DNA of 36,458 nt from positions 1-36,458 of the forward strand of contig NZ_CAUZLM010000012.1 in the NCBI RefSeq assembly GCF_963580165.1, given 5' to 3'. Positions 8,298 through 15,342 of this stretch are shown here, piece by piece. The position numbers and the translations under genes were made by a program. Below the pieces are notes generated by a model. The model ran no database searches, was not told where the DNA came from, and saw only the letters and a list, made by a program, of their open reading frames with translations. Numbering within the stretch: the stretch's first letter is position 1; each line of letters begins with the position of its first letter. Source of the stretch: Fructobacillus evanidus. Lineage in GTDB: Bacteria; Bacillota; Bacilli; Lactobacillales; Lactobacillaceae.

Positions 8298-9068
8298 CTA
8301 ACCAAGACTCACGCCTGCCAGCGGTGAAGATGGCGCAGCCTTTTTCGTCAACACTCGTCCTGGTTTGGCCAAGTAGGCCTTGCGACCAGCTTCAATGGCT
8401 AAGTGAAAGGCTTCGGCCATCAAAGGAATGTCTCCCGCTGTTGCCATTGCCGTATTGGCCATGATGGCATCGACGCCCATTTCCATGGCTTCGGCTGCTT
8501 GGCTTGGACGGCCGATTCCGGCATCCACAATAATTGGCAGGTCAATCTCGTCGACCAAAATTTGAATCAAATCTTTGTTGGAAAGGCCCTTATTAGTGCC
8601 AATTGGTGCGCCCAATGGCATGACGGCAGCTGCACCTGCATCGACTAATTGCTTTGCAATATTGAAATCAGCCAAGACATAGGGCATAACGATAAAGCCT
8701 TCCTTGGCCAAAACCTCAGTTGTCTTTAACGTTTCATAGTTATCGGGCATCAAATACTGCTTATCAGGAATCACTTCTAATTTAATAAAGTCACTCCCAC
8801 TCAGTTCACGAGCAATTCGCGCCATCCGGATTGCCTCCTCAGCGTTGGTGCACCCCGAAGTGTTTGGCAAAATGGTTGTCCCCTGTGGAATAAAATTTAA
8901 AATATTTTCCTCAGCTACACTCGTTCGGCGAAGAGCCATCGTGATAATTTCCGCTTTGGCATGGTTAACCGCTGAGTCAATCAGCTCATATGAGTACTTA
9001 CCAGATCCCAAAATAAAGCGTGATTCAAACTGGTGGCCACCGATGACTAATGGATCATTTGTCGACAT
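8298..9068 (-). CDS. thiG: Thiazole synthase ThiG
   Basis: ThiG condenses 1-deoxy-xylulose-5-phosphate, dehydroglycine and ThiS thiocarboxylate into the thiazole phosphate of thiamine. The 256-residue TIM barrel contains FIKLEVIPD, whose K96 matches the Schiff-base lysine of Bacillus ThiG. LPNTSGC (68-73), MPLGAPIG and IVDAGIGRPSQAAEAMEMG bind phosphate and the second substrate. The ATG at 9068 has GAGGAG 7 nt upstream. It is 3 bp downstream of thiF in the riboswitch operon. No thiH or thiO gene, the usual source of dehydroglycine, is present in the operon. Confidence 0.95.
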   Translation of the reverse strand: MSTNDPLVIGGHQFESRFILGSGKYSYELIDSAVNHAKAEIITMALRRTSVAEENILNFIPQGTTILPNTSGCTNAEEAIRMARIARELSGSDFIKLEVIPDKQYLMPDNYETLKTTEVLAKEGFIVMPYVLADFNIAKQLVDAGAAAVMPLGAPIGTNKGLSNKDLIQILVDEIDLPIIVDAGIGRPSQAAEAMEMGVDAIMANTAMATAGDIPLMAEAFHLAIEAGRKAYLAKPGRVLTKKAAPSSPLAGVSLG

Positions 9069-9071
9069 TTT

Positions 9072-9725
9072 TTACTCCTCTACTGTCTCTTTTTCTAGAA
9101 TTAAACGTAGGATTTGGTTCGCCTGGTGTCCAGCACAAATCAGAACACGAGCAGCCATCAACCCTTCCGATCCCTTGGTTTGGCCATCACCACAAAGGTA
9201 AACATGGTCACTTTGCCGGACGGTTTGAATTTGATTGGCATCGTGAACACCGGCTAAGCCATTGCCCATCACGATTGGCGTCTCTGGCAAAACCTCTTGC
9301 GCCCGCCGTAATAGCATTGCTTTCGCATTTTGATCATCAAAGGCTTCACAGATAATATCAGCACCGGTGAAGAGATCCAACACATTATCCTCCGTCACTC
9401 GTTCCTGCCAAGTCGTCACCTCCACAAAGGGGTTAAACTCTAAGATGTTTTGCTTCAGGGCCAAGACCTTTGGTAAGCCAACCTGGCTTAATTTAAACTG
9501 CTGACGGTTCAAGTTACTATGCTCAATTTCATCAAAATCAATCAGGGTCAAATGACCAACTCCGGCCCTGGCCAACGCAATGGCGATATTTGATCCTAAC
9601 CCTCCTGATCCAGCAATGGTCACATGGGCGGCTGCCAACTTATCCTGACTGTCAGCCACATTGCGATCCTTCATTTTTAGGTAGACGGATTCCACCGCCT
9701 GGCCATCAATTGCAATCGTTGTCAT
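9072..9725 (-). CDS. thiF: ThiS adenylyltransferase ThiF, short family
   Basis: This E1-like enzyme adenylates the C-terminal Gly-Gly of ThiS so that sulfur can be loaded. The nucleotide-binding loop GSGGLGS is at residues 39-45, with D64-F-D and the arginine-bearing SNLNRQQF at 71-78. At 217 residues it is shorter than E. coli ThiF and lacks the paired CxxC zinc motifs. That matches the second ThiF family seen in many clostridia alongside ThiS, ThiG and ThiH. It sits 6 bp after thiS and 3 bp before thiG, so translational coupling is likely. Confidence 0.9.
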   Translation of the reverse strand: MTTIAIDGQAVESVYLKMKDRNVADSQDKLAAAHVTIAGSGGLGSNIAIALARAGVGHLTLIDFDEIEHSNLNRQQFKLSQVGLPKVLALKQNILEFNPFVEVTTWQERVTEDNVLDLFTGADIICEAFDDQNAKAMLLRRAQEVLPETPIVMGNGLAGVHDANQIQTVRQSDHVYLCGDGQTKGSEGLMAARVLICAGHQANQILRLILEKETVEE

Positions 9726-9731
9726 TTTTTT

Positions 9732-9929
9732 CTAACCTCCACCTACAAAGGCAATAATTTCCACCTTGTCGTTTTCAACCAACACCGTTTCAGCCAAAGC
9801 CACTTTCGATAAAATTTGACCATTGAGTTCGACAACCACGTTTTCGTGATGACTGTTTTGTTCTTCCAGTAGACTCAAAACCGTTACACCTGCGACGTTG
9901 TCCATCTGTTCGCCATTAATTGTCACCAT
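9732..9929 (-). CDS. thiS: Sulfur carrier protein ThiS
   Basis: A 65-residue ubiquitin-like beta-grasp protein ends in VEIIAFVGGG. The terminal glycines are adenylated by ThiF and converted to a thiocarboxylate that donates sulfur in thiazole synthesis. The N-terminal MVTINGEQ and central VVVELNGQIL follow the family. The start ATG at 9929 has GGGAG 8-10 nt upstream. It is the first gene behind the TPP riboswitch. Confidence 0.93.
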   Translation of the reverse strand: MVTINGEQMDNVAGVTVLSLLEEQNSHHENVVVELNGQILSKVALAETVLVENDKVEIIAFVGGG

Positions 9930-10011
9930 CTCTTTTCTCCCTTCTGGGTCTGACCGCCGAAAAAATCAGTTTTCCCTTGCAGCTGCTACCCCTTTTTGTT
10001 AAAAATTGAAC

Positions 10012-10056
10012 AAAAAAAGCTGTTTCCACGTCAAAAACGCAAAAACAGCTTTCAAA
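10012..10056 (-). terminator. Expression-platform terminator of the TPP riboswitch
   Basis: On the minus strand AAAGCTGTTT pairs with AAACAGCTTT (10043-10052 with 10016-10025) and is followed by a run of T (plus-strand A10012-A10018). It lies about 20 nt after the aptamer and 80 nt before thiS. TPP binding would favour this terminator and turn the operon off. Confidence 0.8.
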
Positions 10057-10070
10057 AAAACTATCATCAC

Positions 10071-10141
10071 TATCTTCCTACGCAGACGTTAATCTAATCA
10101 GGTTCAATGGGTATAATCTCAGCCAACCGGCACCCCAGATA
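10071..10141 (-). promoter_or_regulatory. TPP riboswitch (THI element)
   Basis: Read on the minus strand the segment has the conserved GGGGTGCC, GGCTGAGA, TATACCCATTGAACCTGAT and the closing GCGTAGGAAGATA. Its outer stem is TATCT/AGATA at the two ends. This is the thi-box aptamer that binds thiamine pyrophosphate. A transcription terminator follows, so control is by premature termination of the thiS-thiF-thiG-MFS-M20 operon. Confidence 0.95.
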
Positions 10142-10164
10142 ATTCGTATTCAATTTTCGAAATC

Positions 10165-10193
10165 AATATAACATGGATTTTTTAGCCTGTCTA
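10165..10193 (-). promoter_or_regulatory. Promoter of the TPP-riboswitch operon
   Basis: On the minus strand TAGACA and TATATT are 17 bp apart, with a TG upstream of the -10. The transcript begins about 15-20 nt before the aptamer. Between this site and 10341 I see no further feature. Confidence 0.65.
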
Positions 10194-10341
10194 CTCAATA
10201 AGCAGGACAAAATTTCACCGGATTTACTAGACCAATTCTAATAAAATTTTTATCGTTACTGATTTTTCATTAGCAGCAATCAACAGACTAGGTCAATCAA
10301 CCGACGAAGGTTGAATAACACCCAAAAATAGCGGACAAGCC

Positions 10342-10370
10342 TTTAATATCCTTATCTTTTTCCGTATAAT
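10342..10370 (+). promoter_or_regulatory. Probable yueI promoter
   Basis: A perfect TATAAT (10365-10370) stands 17 bp after a weak -35 (TTTAAT). It is 32 bp before the yueI start codon. Confidence 0.5.
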
Positions 10371-10402
10371 TGTCTGTAGTAAAGTAATTGGAGGATAACC
10401 CA

Positions 10403-10777
10403 ATGGATGATGTTAACAGCCGTTTAGAACAGGGACAGCAAGGTAATGGCGGTCCCAAGATTAACCCTGATGAGCAGCGCCTTTACCTAGGCACTTTTCG
10501 TGAACGAGTAGTCGCGGCCGTTAAAGAATCAAAGGCCGATGATAGCCAAGTTCAAGACGAACTCAAGGCGCGGATGGCCAACTGGCCGGACACGACCTTA
10601 CTGATTGACCAGGATGCCTGTGGTGATGCCTACATCAACTACTTGCAAATGGCCGTCAGCACCAATCACCCCTATACCCTTTTATCTGATTTTGAAAGAA
10701 CAACACAAACAGACGACCCCTATGCGGTCGTTCTTGCGGCAAAATCAGCCGTAAACCAGGAATCAATTGACCTGTAA
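10403..10777 (+). CDS. YueI-family protein (DUF1694)
   Basis: A soluble 124-residue protein of unknown function that matches the YueI/DUF1694 family of Firmicutes. Visible family features are INPDEQRLYLGTFRERV near the N-terminus and a conserved acidic, alanine-rich C-terminal half. ATG 10403 is chosen because GGAGG lies 8 nt upstream; an upstream in-frame TTG at 10388 overlaps that Shine-Dalgarno. It stands just before rarA but a terminator separates them. No function can be assigned. Confidence 0.8.
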   Translation: MDDVNSRLEQGQQGNGGPKINPDEQRLYLGTFRERVVAAVKESKADDSQVQDELKARMANWPDTTLLIDQDACGDAYINYLQMAVSTNHPYTLLSDFERTTQTDDPYAVVLAAKSAVNQESIDL

Positions 10778-10783
10778 CCTGAC

Positions 10784-10812
10784 GAAGCCGGTTTCAACCG
10801 GCTTCTTTTTTA
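10784..10812 (+). terminator. yueI terminator
   Basis: A 10-bp perfect stem, GAAGCCGGTT/AACCGGCTTC, with a 2-nt gap and a run of T. rarA starts 34 bp later, so some rarA expression may come from read-through. Confidence 0.8.
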
Positions 10813-10845
10813 TCAAGACAAAGCCATACTAATCAAGGAGCCTTC

Positions 10846-12135
10846 ATGCCCGGACAAAAACCACTGGCCTACCGGATGCGGCCAACAAAAATTGAAGAAA
10901 TCGTTGGCCAAGAAAACCTAGTCGGCGAAAATAAAATCATTTGGCGGATGGTGGAATCCAAGCGCCTGTCCTCAATGATTCTTTACGGTCCACCCGGAAC
11001 CGGTAAAACCTCGATTGCCTCGGCCATTGCCGGCTCGACGAACTTTGCCTTTCGAGCCTTGAACGCTGCCACCGATTCGCAAAAGGACCTACAGGTCGTT
11101 GCCGAAGAAGCAAAAATGTCAGGGACAGTCGTCCTTCTTTTGGATGAAATTCATCGTCTCAACAAGGTCAAGCAGGATTTTCTCCTCCCACACCTCGAGT
11201 CGGGCGCCATTATCTTGATTGGGGCAACAACGGAAAACCCGTACTTAAACGTCACGCCGGCCATCCGTTCCCGGACTCAGATTTTTCAGGTCCAACCCTT
11301 GAGTGACCAAGACATCAAAAAGGCCATCAAGCGGGCACTAACGGATAAGGAAAACGGTCTTGGCAACTATCAAGTGAACCTAGCCGACGAAGCCCTCACC
11401 CAACTTAGCCAGGCAACCAACGGCGATCTTCGCTCCGCCTTGAATTCCTTGGAATTAGCAGTCCTTTCGACCAAGCCGGATGCAAACGGGGTTATCCAGG
11501 TGACCTTGGAGGTCATCGAAGAAACGACTCAGAGGCAGTCACTTGTCGCCGACAAGGATGGCGATGCCCACTACGACATCATCTCAGCTCTACAAAAATC
11601 AATTCGGGGATCGGATGTCGACGCGGCCCTGCACTACGCCGCCCGCCTGATTATTGCCGGCGACCTGCAAATCCTGGTCCGGCGCCTAATTGTGATTGCC
11701 TACGAGGATATCGGCCTCGCCAATCCAAATGGTGCTCAACGCGCCGTAACAGCCATTCAAACTGCTGAAAAATTAGGACTGCCCGAGGCACGGATTCCAC
11801 TGGCCAATGCTATTATTGAACTAGCATTATCACCCAAGTCCAATTCAGCTTACACCGCAATGGATGCTGCCATCGCTCAAGCCGGCCGCTCAAAGGCCCA
11901 GGCCATTCCAGACCATCTGCGCGATAGTCACTACAAGGGCGCCGAGAAACTCGGCCACGGTAACGACTATATCTACCCTCACGACTTCCCCAATGACTGG
12001 GTTGCTCAGCAATATCTCCCAGATGCCATCAAGGATGATGCCTACTTCCAGCCAAAGGGAAACTCGAATTTCGAGCAGCAGTTAAAGGACGTCAATCAAA
12101 GTCTTAAAAACCAGCAGCGTCGTGGCTTAAAATAA
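10846..12135 (+). CDS. rarA: Replication-associated recombination protein A (RarA/MgsA AAA+ ATPase)
   Basis: RarA is a clamp-loader-like AAA+ ATPase that acts at stalled replication forks. The 429-residue protein carries Walker A GPPGTGKT at 48-55, Walker B LLLDEIHR at 97-104, sensor 1 GATTENP at 126-132 and the SRTQ segment near 142 that holds the arginine finger. The C-terminal tetramerisation region includes YEDIGLANP and the DHLRDSHYKGAEKLGHG motif. The start has AAGGAG upstream. As in Bacillus, the gene is followed by a structured RNA (see 12294-12461). Confidence 0.95.
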   Translation: MPGQKPLAYRMRPTKIEEIVGQENLVGENKIIWRMVESKRLSSMILYGPPGTGKTSIASAIAGSTNFAFRALNAATDSQKDLQVVAEEAKMSGTVVLLLDEIHRLNKVKQDFLLPHLESGAIILIGATTENPYLNVTPAIRSRTQIFQVQPLSDQDIKKAIKRALTDKENGLGNYQVNLADEALTQLSQATNGDLRSALNSLELAVLSTKPDANGVIQVTLEVIEETTQRQSLVADKDGDAHYDIISALQKSIRGSDVDAALHYAARLIIAGDLQILVRRLIVIAYEDIGLANPNGAQRAVTAIQTAEKLGLPEARIPLANAIIELALSPKSNSAYTAMDAAIAQAGRSKAQAIPDHLRDSHYKGAEKLGHGNDYIYPHDFPNDWVAQQYLPDAIKDDAYFQPKGNSNFEQQLKDVNQSLKNQQRRGLK

Positions 12136-12257
12136 ACAATACCAATCTGATTTTCAACGACAATTTTTGATGATAATTACTCACAAAAATCAGAATGTCA
12201 AGACTAGTATTTTTAGACAAAATCAGTATACTATTAGTGAATACTCTGGTATACGCA

Positions 12258-12287
12258 TTGCTACATTAACAGCTTTTTCCTTACAAC
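12258..12287 (+). promoter_or_regulatory. Possible promoter of the 6S-like RNA
   Basis: TTGCTA (12258-12263) and TACAAC (12282-12287) are 18 bp apart, each matching four of six consensus bases. The predicted start, about 12294, fits the 5' edge of the structured region. Another -10-like TATACT lies at 12227 but lacks a -35. Confidence 0.4.
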
Positions 12288-12293
12288 CTTTTT

Positions 12294-12461
12294 ATTTTGG
12301 ACGGGGATCCTCAGGTCATGACATGCCCTTTCGTTCGGTAGTCAAAGCCCCCGGTGAAACGCCCACCTCGATAATTTCGAGGAAAATCTGAGTAGCGGTT
12401 AACGGTGCCAAAAGAGTATCGTGGGCATGACCCACGGCTCGCCTTCGGGCGGGCTTTTTTT
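12294..12461 (+). ncRNA. Structured small RNA between rarA and usp, 6S RNA/Lacto-usp candidate
   Basis: About 165 nt of GC-rich non-coding sequence follow an AT-rich spacer. A 5' strand GGTCATGACATGCCC (12314-12328) can pair with GGGCATGACC (12423-12432). A hairpin CCTCG/CGAGG (about 12365-12381) sits inside a large, mostly unpaired bubble. The RNA ends in a strong terminator, GCTCGCC-TTCG-GGCGGGC plus seven T. In Bacillus the 6S RNA gene lies next to rarA, and in lactic acid bacteria the Lacto-usp motif, proposed to be 6S RNA, lies upstream of usp; both neighbours are present. Assignment rests on synteny and structure, not on an alignment. GTGGG/CCCAC (12421-12435) could form a competing hairpin. 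Confidence 0.6.
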
Positions 12462-12557
12462 GTGGATTCATACTGTTGTCTAAGCGACTCAGCCAATTTC
12501 TAGTATCAACCGATTTTCCATTCGGAGGCTCCACTTTTTATTTCGTCTTAAAAGACT

Positions 12558-12583
12558 TATAATGAACCTAGAAAGAAAGAGAG
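12558..12583 (+). promoter_or_regulatory. -10 element and Shine-Dalgarno of the universal stress gene
   Basis: A perfect TATAAT (12558-12563) lies after the small-RNA terminator and AGAGAGG (12577-12583) precedes the ATG. The -35 (TTTTTA) is weak. It suggests that usp has its own promoter. Confidence 0.5.
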
Positions 12584-12592
12584 GTCTTTACG

Positions 12593-13051
12593 ATGACACA
12601 GTCTTACCAGAAGATTTTGGTTCCAGTGGATGGCTCAAAGGAGGCTGAGGCGGCCTTGAAACGCGCAATTGCCCTGGCAAAAGAAGACGGCAACGTTGAA
12701 TTAGTGATTGCTAATGTCATTGATACTCGCGCCATTCAAAACATTACATCCTTCGATAACACCATGATTGACACCATCACAGAAGATGCCCGTCAATCAT
12801 TGGAAAACTACAAGAAGGAAGCCACTGATGCAGGCCTCTCAAACGTTTCATATCGAATTGACTACGGTTCACCAAAGACCATGATTGCAACCGATATTCC
12901 AAAAGAAATCAAAGCTGATTTGATTGTGATTGGAGCCACTGGACTCAACACTGTTGAGCGCTTAGTTGTTGGTTCTGTTACCGCCTTCGTCACTCGCATG
13001 GCGACAATTGACGTCTTGGTTGTCCGCTGCGCAAAGCTCGCTCAGAAGTAA
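12593..13051 (+). CDS. Universal stress protein UspA family
   Basis: A 152-residue single-domain Usp. It begins with ILVPVDGSKEAEAALKRA, the first strand and nucleotide-contact loop. It ends with IGATGLNTVERLVVGSVTAFVTRM, which carries the ATP-binding G-x2-G-x9-G-[S/T] motif, so this is an ATP-binding member rather than an UspA of E. coli type. Such proteins help survival under starvation and acid stress; the precise role here is unknown. It is flanked by the small RNA and a terminator. Confidence 0.92.
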   Translation: MTQSYQKILVPVDGSKEAEAALKRAIALAKEDGNVELVIANVIDTRAIQNITSFDNTMIDTITEDARQSLENYKKEATDAGLSNVSYRIDYGSPKTMIATDIPKEIKADLIVIGATGLNTVERLVVGSVTAFVTRMATIDVLVVRCAKLAQK

Positions 13052-13059
13052 AAATCAGT

Positions 13060-13103
13060 AAAAAACGCCCCTTGCATAAAAAGCAAGGGACGTTTTTTGT
13101 TTA
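13060..13103. terminator. Bidirectional terminator between usp and ddl
   Basis: AAAAAACG-CCCTTGC pairs with GCAAGGG-ACGTTTTTT around an A-rich loop. T runs exist on both sides, so it can serve usp (plus) and ddl (minus), which converge here. Confidence 0.85.
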
Positions 13104-13113
13104 AAATTATTAA

Positions 13114-14256
13114 TTATTGGCCGTTGAAAGTTCCAACCTTCTCTTCACCCAATGATTCGAACGAATAAGAAATCTGTTGTTCCTTTTCGTAAGCTTCAAA
13201 GCCATATTGCACCATCATATCGGCCAACTTGGCGTTGTTAATATCGGAATAATCCCAAAGACGCTTAAACAAGGACATATTCGTAAATCCTGGCAGCGTA
13301 TTTGGTTCTCCCAAGTAAGGAACATTATTCTCGTCAATTAAGAAGTCCATCCGAGCTTCCCCAGCCAAGTTCAAGACCTGGTAAGCCTTCTTTGCCATGG
13401 CTTTAATTTCAGCCGTAACATCTTCTGGCAATTTAGCGGGAATCTCAAAGGCAACGGCTGAGTTATCCACAAACTTGGACTTGTAGTCGTACCAGCCCTT
13501 ACCATCGCCACCCTGGTCCGGAACTTGGTGGGCACCAATTTCAGAAACTAAGATATCATCGTTACCGATAACACCCACTTCTAATTCACGAGGGCCATTA
13601 ACGGCTGCTTCGACCAAGACCTTCCGGTCATATTTGAAGGAATCAGCTAAGGCAGCTTGATACTCTGCTTCATTTTCTGCCCGTGAAATCCCAACCGATG
13701 ATCCCTGATTGGCAGCCTTGACGAAGACCGGTGAACCCAATTCCTTCTCAACGGTTGCCCAAGTTAGTGGCTGGTCATCATTTTGATAAGTAACCAGGTA
13801 CTTGGTATTACGGATACCGTTTGCCGTCAAAATTTCCTTGGTAATCACCTTATCAAAGGAAATTGCGTGACCACGCAAGGCAGCACCAACGTATGGCTTC
13901 TTCAAGAGACGGAAAAGTCCCTGAAGCGTACCATCTTCGCCCAAGTTACCGTGCACAACCGGGAAAAAGATATCGATTGGTGGTAAATCCTTCAAGGCAG
14001 CAATTGGTGCCAACGTCTCTTTGGGGTCAATGCTTTGCATGTATTCAGCAACCAAAGGAGCCTCGTCGGCCTGGTTCATAATTTCAAATGACCGCTTGGC
14101 ATCCAAGAAGAAACCATTTTGGGCGATCGCTACGACCGAAAGGTCATACTTGCCGGTTTCCTTGAGGGCCTGATAGTAATTGTAAGCAGACCGCTTGGAA
14201 ACATCGTGTTCAGACGAGTTCCCACCAAACAACAACACAACATGTTTTTTGCTCAT
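13114..14256 (-). CDS. ddl: D-alanine:D-alanine/D-lactate ligase, Phe-type
   Basis: An ATP-grasp ligase of 380 residues that joins D-Ala to a second D-Ala or D-lactate for the peptidoglycan precursor. Visible motifs are LFGGNSSEHDVSKRSA (9-24), HGNLGEDGT (102-110), the ATP-binding KAANQGSSVGIS (180-191) and the metal-binding LGEPNTLPGFTNMS. At the omega loop, YDYKSKF, residue 262 is Phe where E. coli DdlB has Tyr216. In Leuconostoc mesenteroides the equivalent Phe261 gives D-Ala-D-Lac synthesis and intrinsic vancomycin resistance, so the same is inferred here. A GGA Shine-Dalgarno precedes the ATG. It lies downstream of rodA and a DUF2785 gene. Confidence 0.95.
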   Translation of the reverse strand: MSKKHVVLLFGGNSSEHDVSKRSAYNYYQALKETGKYDLSVVAIAQNGFFLDAKRSFEIMNQADEAPLVAEYMQSIDPKETLAPIAALKDLPPIDIFFPVVHGNLGEDGTLQGLFRLLKKPYVGAALRGHAISFDKVITKEILTANGIRNTKYLVTYQNDDQPLTWATVEKELGSPVFVKAANQGSSVGISRAENEAEYQAALADSFKYDRKVLVEAAVNGPRELEVGVIGNDDILVSEIGAHQVPDQGGDGKGWYDYKSKFVDNSAVAFEIPAKLPEDVTAEIKAMAKKAYQVLNLAGEARMDFLIDENNVPYLGEPNTLPGFTNMSLFKRLWDYSDINNAKLADMMVQYGFEAYEKEQQISYSFESLGEEKVGTFNGQ

Positions 14257-14343
14257 AACAAAATTCCTTTATTTGCCCACCAAAAAGGCGGACGTCATGG
14301 GTAAATATTTTTTTCATTCGCCAATTTAGCGAGACGAAGACAA

Positions 14344-15333
14344 TTAAGAAAGGTAATTCTTAGTCTCTTGGACATATGCCCAGACCTTTTCAGGAACCTG
14401 GTCTTGACCAAAAGCTAAAATTTGCTGGAAGAAATCAACTCGATTATATAATTTCTGCCAGCGTGACCGAGTTTGTGCAAAAGGCTCGTTCACCAGGTCT
14501 TGCCGCCACAGCTTTAATGACAGCAGTAAATAATCGGCATAGAGACTATGCTTGCGACTTAAGCGCAAGATGGTGACTACTTGGCGGTTCAGCTCCCCCA
14601 TCGTCAGCGGAGTATTTAATTGACGGAAATTCGTCATGATACAAGCCAGCAAGAAGAGCTTGTCTGATCGTGGGACATCTGTCCGATCAAAAATGGCGCC
14701 CAGCACATTTGCTAAATGAGTGTAAGCATGAATCCAGCCATGGCCAGGCACGAAACCACGAGTATCCCGCTCTAGCAGCGTATACAGGCTAACCTGTTCA
14801 ACGATTGCCATCATTAACTCTGGACCAATAAAGGGCTCAGCGACTTGCTGGTCAGCCATCAATAAAATCGAAAGAATGGCCAGTGCAAATGATCGCCCAT
14901 AAGCACCATCATTTTCTTCCTGCAAAATTTGGGCTAGTAAGTGCTCATCGCTAATCATTTCGGCCGTCAACCAATCTAATTGCTGATGACTCAGATGACC
15001 ATTTTGGATGGCATTACCAAGAAAGAAGAACGCACCAGTATCACGAATTTTCGCACTCGGTGATGACAACTGATCCACGAAAGTCCTTAAGTCATCATCG
15101 GCCACAAACTGATTTGATTCCTCATGGTTCGCCGACCAAACATCTTGGTAGACCTGCATTTGTTCAATCGCGGCCATGGAATCTCTCGGACGAGGAGTTG
15201 GTTCAGCCGGCTCCATATCCGCATTTTCCTTTAAGACATAAAGTAACTCAGGCAGTGATTCATAAACATCCCCACTGCGCAGTTGTGACAATAAGACCCG
15301 TGTTTTTTCATGAATTGCTGCAAGTTCTTCCAT
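14344..15333 (-). CDS. DUF2785-family protein
   Basis: A soluble, largely helical protein of 329 residues. The signature of DUF2785 is visible: KIRDTGAFFFLGNAI (about 135-149) and DTRGFVPGHGWIHAYTHLAN (about 209-228), with an invariant Asp-Arg-Gly and two histidines that look like a metal or active site. The function is unknown. The start has AAAGGG upstream. It begins 9 bp after rodA and lies 87 bp before ddl, so it is probably cotranscribed with rodA, hinting at a link with the cell envelope. That link is inference only. Confidence 0.75.
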   Translation of the reverse strand: MEELAAIHEKTRVLLSQLRSGDVYESLPELLYVLKENADMEPAEPTPRPRDSMAAIEQMQVYQDVWSANHEESNQFVADDDLRTFVDQLSSPSAKIRDTGAFFFLGNAIQNGHLSHQQLDWLTAEMISDEHLLAQILQEENDGAYGRSFALAILSILLMADQQVAEPFIGPELMMAIVEQVSLYTLLERDTRGFVPGHGWIHAYTHLANVLGAIFDRTDVPRSDKLFLLACIMTNFRQLNTPLTMGELNRQVVTILRLSRKHSLYADYLLLSLKLWRQDLVNEPFAQTRSRWQKLYNRVDFFQQILAFGQDQVPEKVWAYVQETKNYLS

Positions 15334-15342
15334 AGCACCCTT

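Noticed and set aside
12167..12534. Short open frames on both strands across the rarA-usp gap
   Set aside because: Low-complexity, no ribosome binding sites, and they overlap the structured RNA and its terminator.
13114..14256. A transferable vancomycin-resistance ligase (VanA/VanB type)
   Set aside because: The gene lacks vanH, vanX or regulator neighbours and sits among cell-wall housekeeping genes; it is the native Ddl.
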